Below are positions 63,850-64,000 of a DNA stretch of 64,000 bases, in pieces. The stretch's first letter is position 1. Every line of letters starts with the position of its first letter. A program made the position numbers and the translations under genes. A model generated the notes under the pieces. The model had not been told where the DNA came from and made no database searches. It saw nothing but the letters and a program-made list of their open reading frames with translations. The DNA comes from UBA981 sp942490995 (GTDB taxonomy: Bacteria; Pseudomonadota; Gammaproteobacteria; Ga0077536), in contig CALOBG010000051.1 in assembly GCA_942490995.1 (NCBI GenBank), positions 124,001-188,000 of the forward strand. The letters run 5' to 3'.

Positions 63850-64000
63850 GCGGTGGGTTCCACTCCTCTCCGTGCACGTGCGGGTGCGCGGGAAGGAAGG
63901 GCGTCCATTCCCGCGGTGGGTCGTTCGAGCGCATGCCGTTGCACGGATCGGAGGATGCTATACTCCCGAGCGTGGAGCAAGGGCAGGACGATTCGACCTG
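63850..64000. other. Window end, no complete gene
   Basis: A TATACT hexamer near 63959-63964 and a GTG at 63972 followed by an open frame (VEQGQDDST) could be the promoter and first codons of a plus-strand gene continuing outside the window. Nine codons are too few to identify it. Confidence 0.25.

Overview
The window is 64 kb of GC-rich DNA. Positions 1 to about 61,570 read as one chromosomal segment of an aerobic gammaproteobacterium: dusB-fis, accBC-prmA, rpmH-rnpA-yidC-mnmE, dnaA-dnaN-recF-gyrB, bioBFCD, rpoH-ftsXEY and a full aa3-type cytochrome oxidase operon all lie in orders usual for that class. Proteins are close to family norms but I cannot assign a genus. No rRNA, tRNA or CRISPR array was seen.

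Layout. 1-2383: the attI-proximal end of a chromosomal integron, with a partial brnT cassette, an attC site, a yefM-yoeB cassette lying backwards in the array, an attI-like core and the integrase intI. 2397-14450 (minus): purD, purH, fis, dusB, a zinc-ribbon/DUF3426 protein, prmA, accC, accB, aroQ, a TlpA-like thioredoxin, dsbD and cutA. 14638-20387: fxsA, a methionine aminotransferase, glnE and ilvE. 20408-27737: a surface-glycan locus with six glycosyltransferase-type genes and a sulfotransferase. 27734-31351 (minus): mnmE, yidC, rnpA, rpmH. 31557-37716 (plus): dnaA, a probable oriC, dnaN, recF (with two parS-like sites inside it) and gyrB. 38006-42952: comF, bioB, bioF, bioC, bioD and a DUF2244 gene. 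43138-50942: coxB, coxA (both carrying a single-base frameshift), a small assembly protein, ctaG, coxC, a twin-transmembrane protein, surf1, a Sco-like protein, ctaA and ctaB. 50967-54505 (minus): rpoH behind a perfect CIRCE operator, ftsX, ftsE, ftsY. 54767-60564: an M16 protease pair, rsmD, coaD, a ferredoxin, ggt. 60781-61569: mutM lacking its first residues.

From about 61,570 the DNA changes character: a 5'-truncated S41-like protease and a multi-spanning membrane protein use GAG/CTC/GTC-rich codons and resemble a different phylum. The breakpoint removes the 5' ends of two head-to-head genes at once, so a chimeric join in the assembly is the simplest reading.

The most interesting non-genic content is two families of short repeats with terminal inverted repeats (145 bp, three copies; 133 bp, two copies). 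All five copies lie between convergent genes, and their stems vary between copies with compensating base changes, which points to a selected hairpin, perhaps a two-way terminator or insulator. Other notable points are the TA-carrying integron, the CIRCE site on rpoH, parS sites in recF, and two genes (rnpA, rsmD) whose conserved N-termini extend past any ATG, GTG or TTG.
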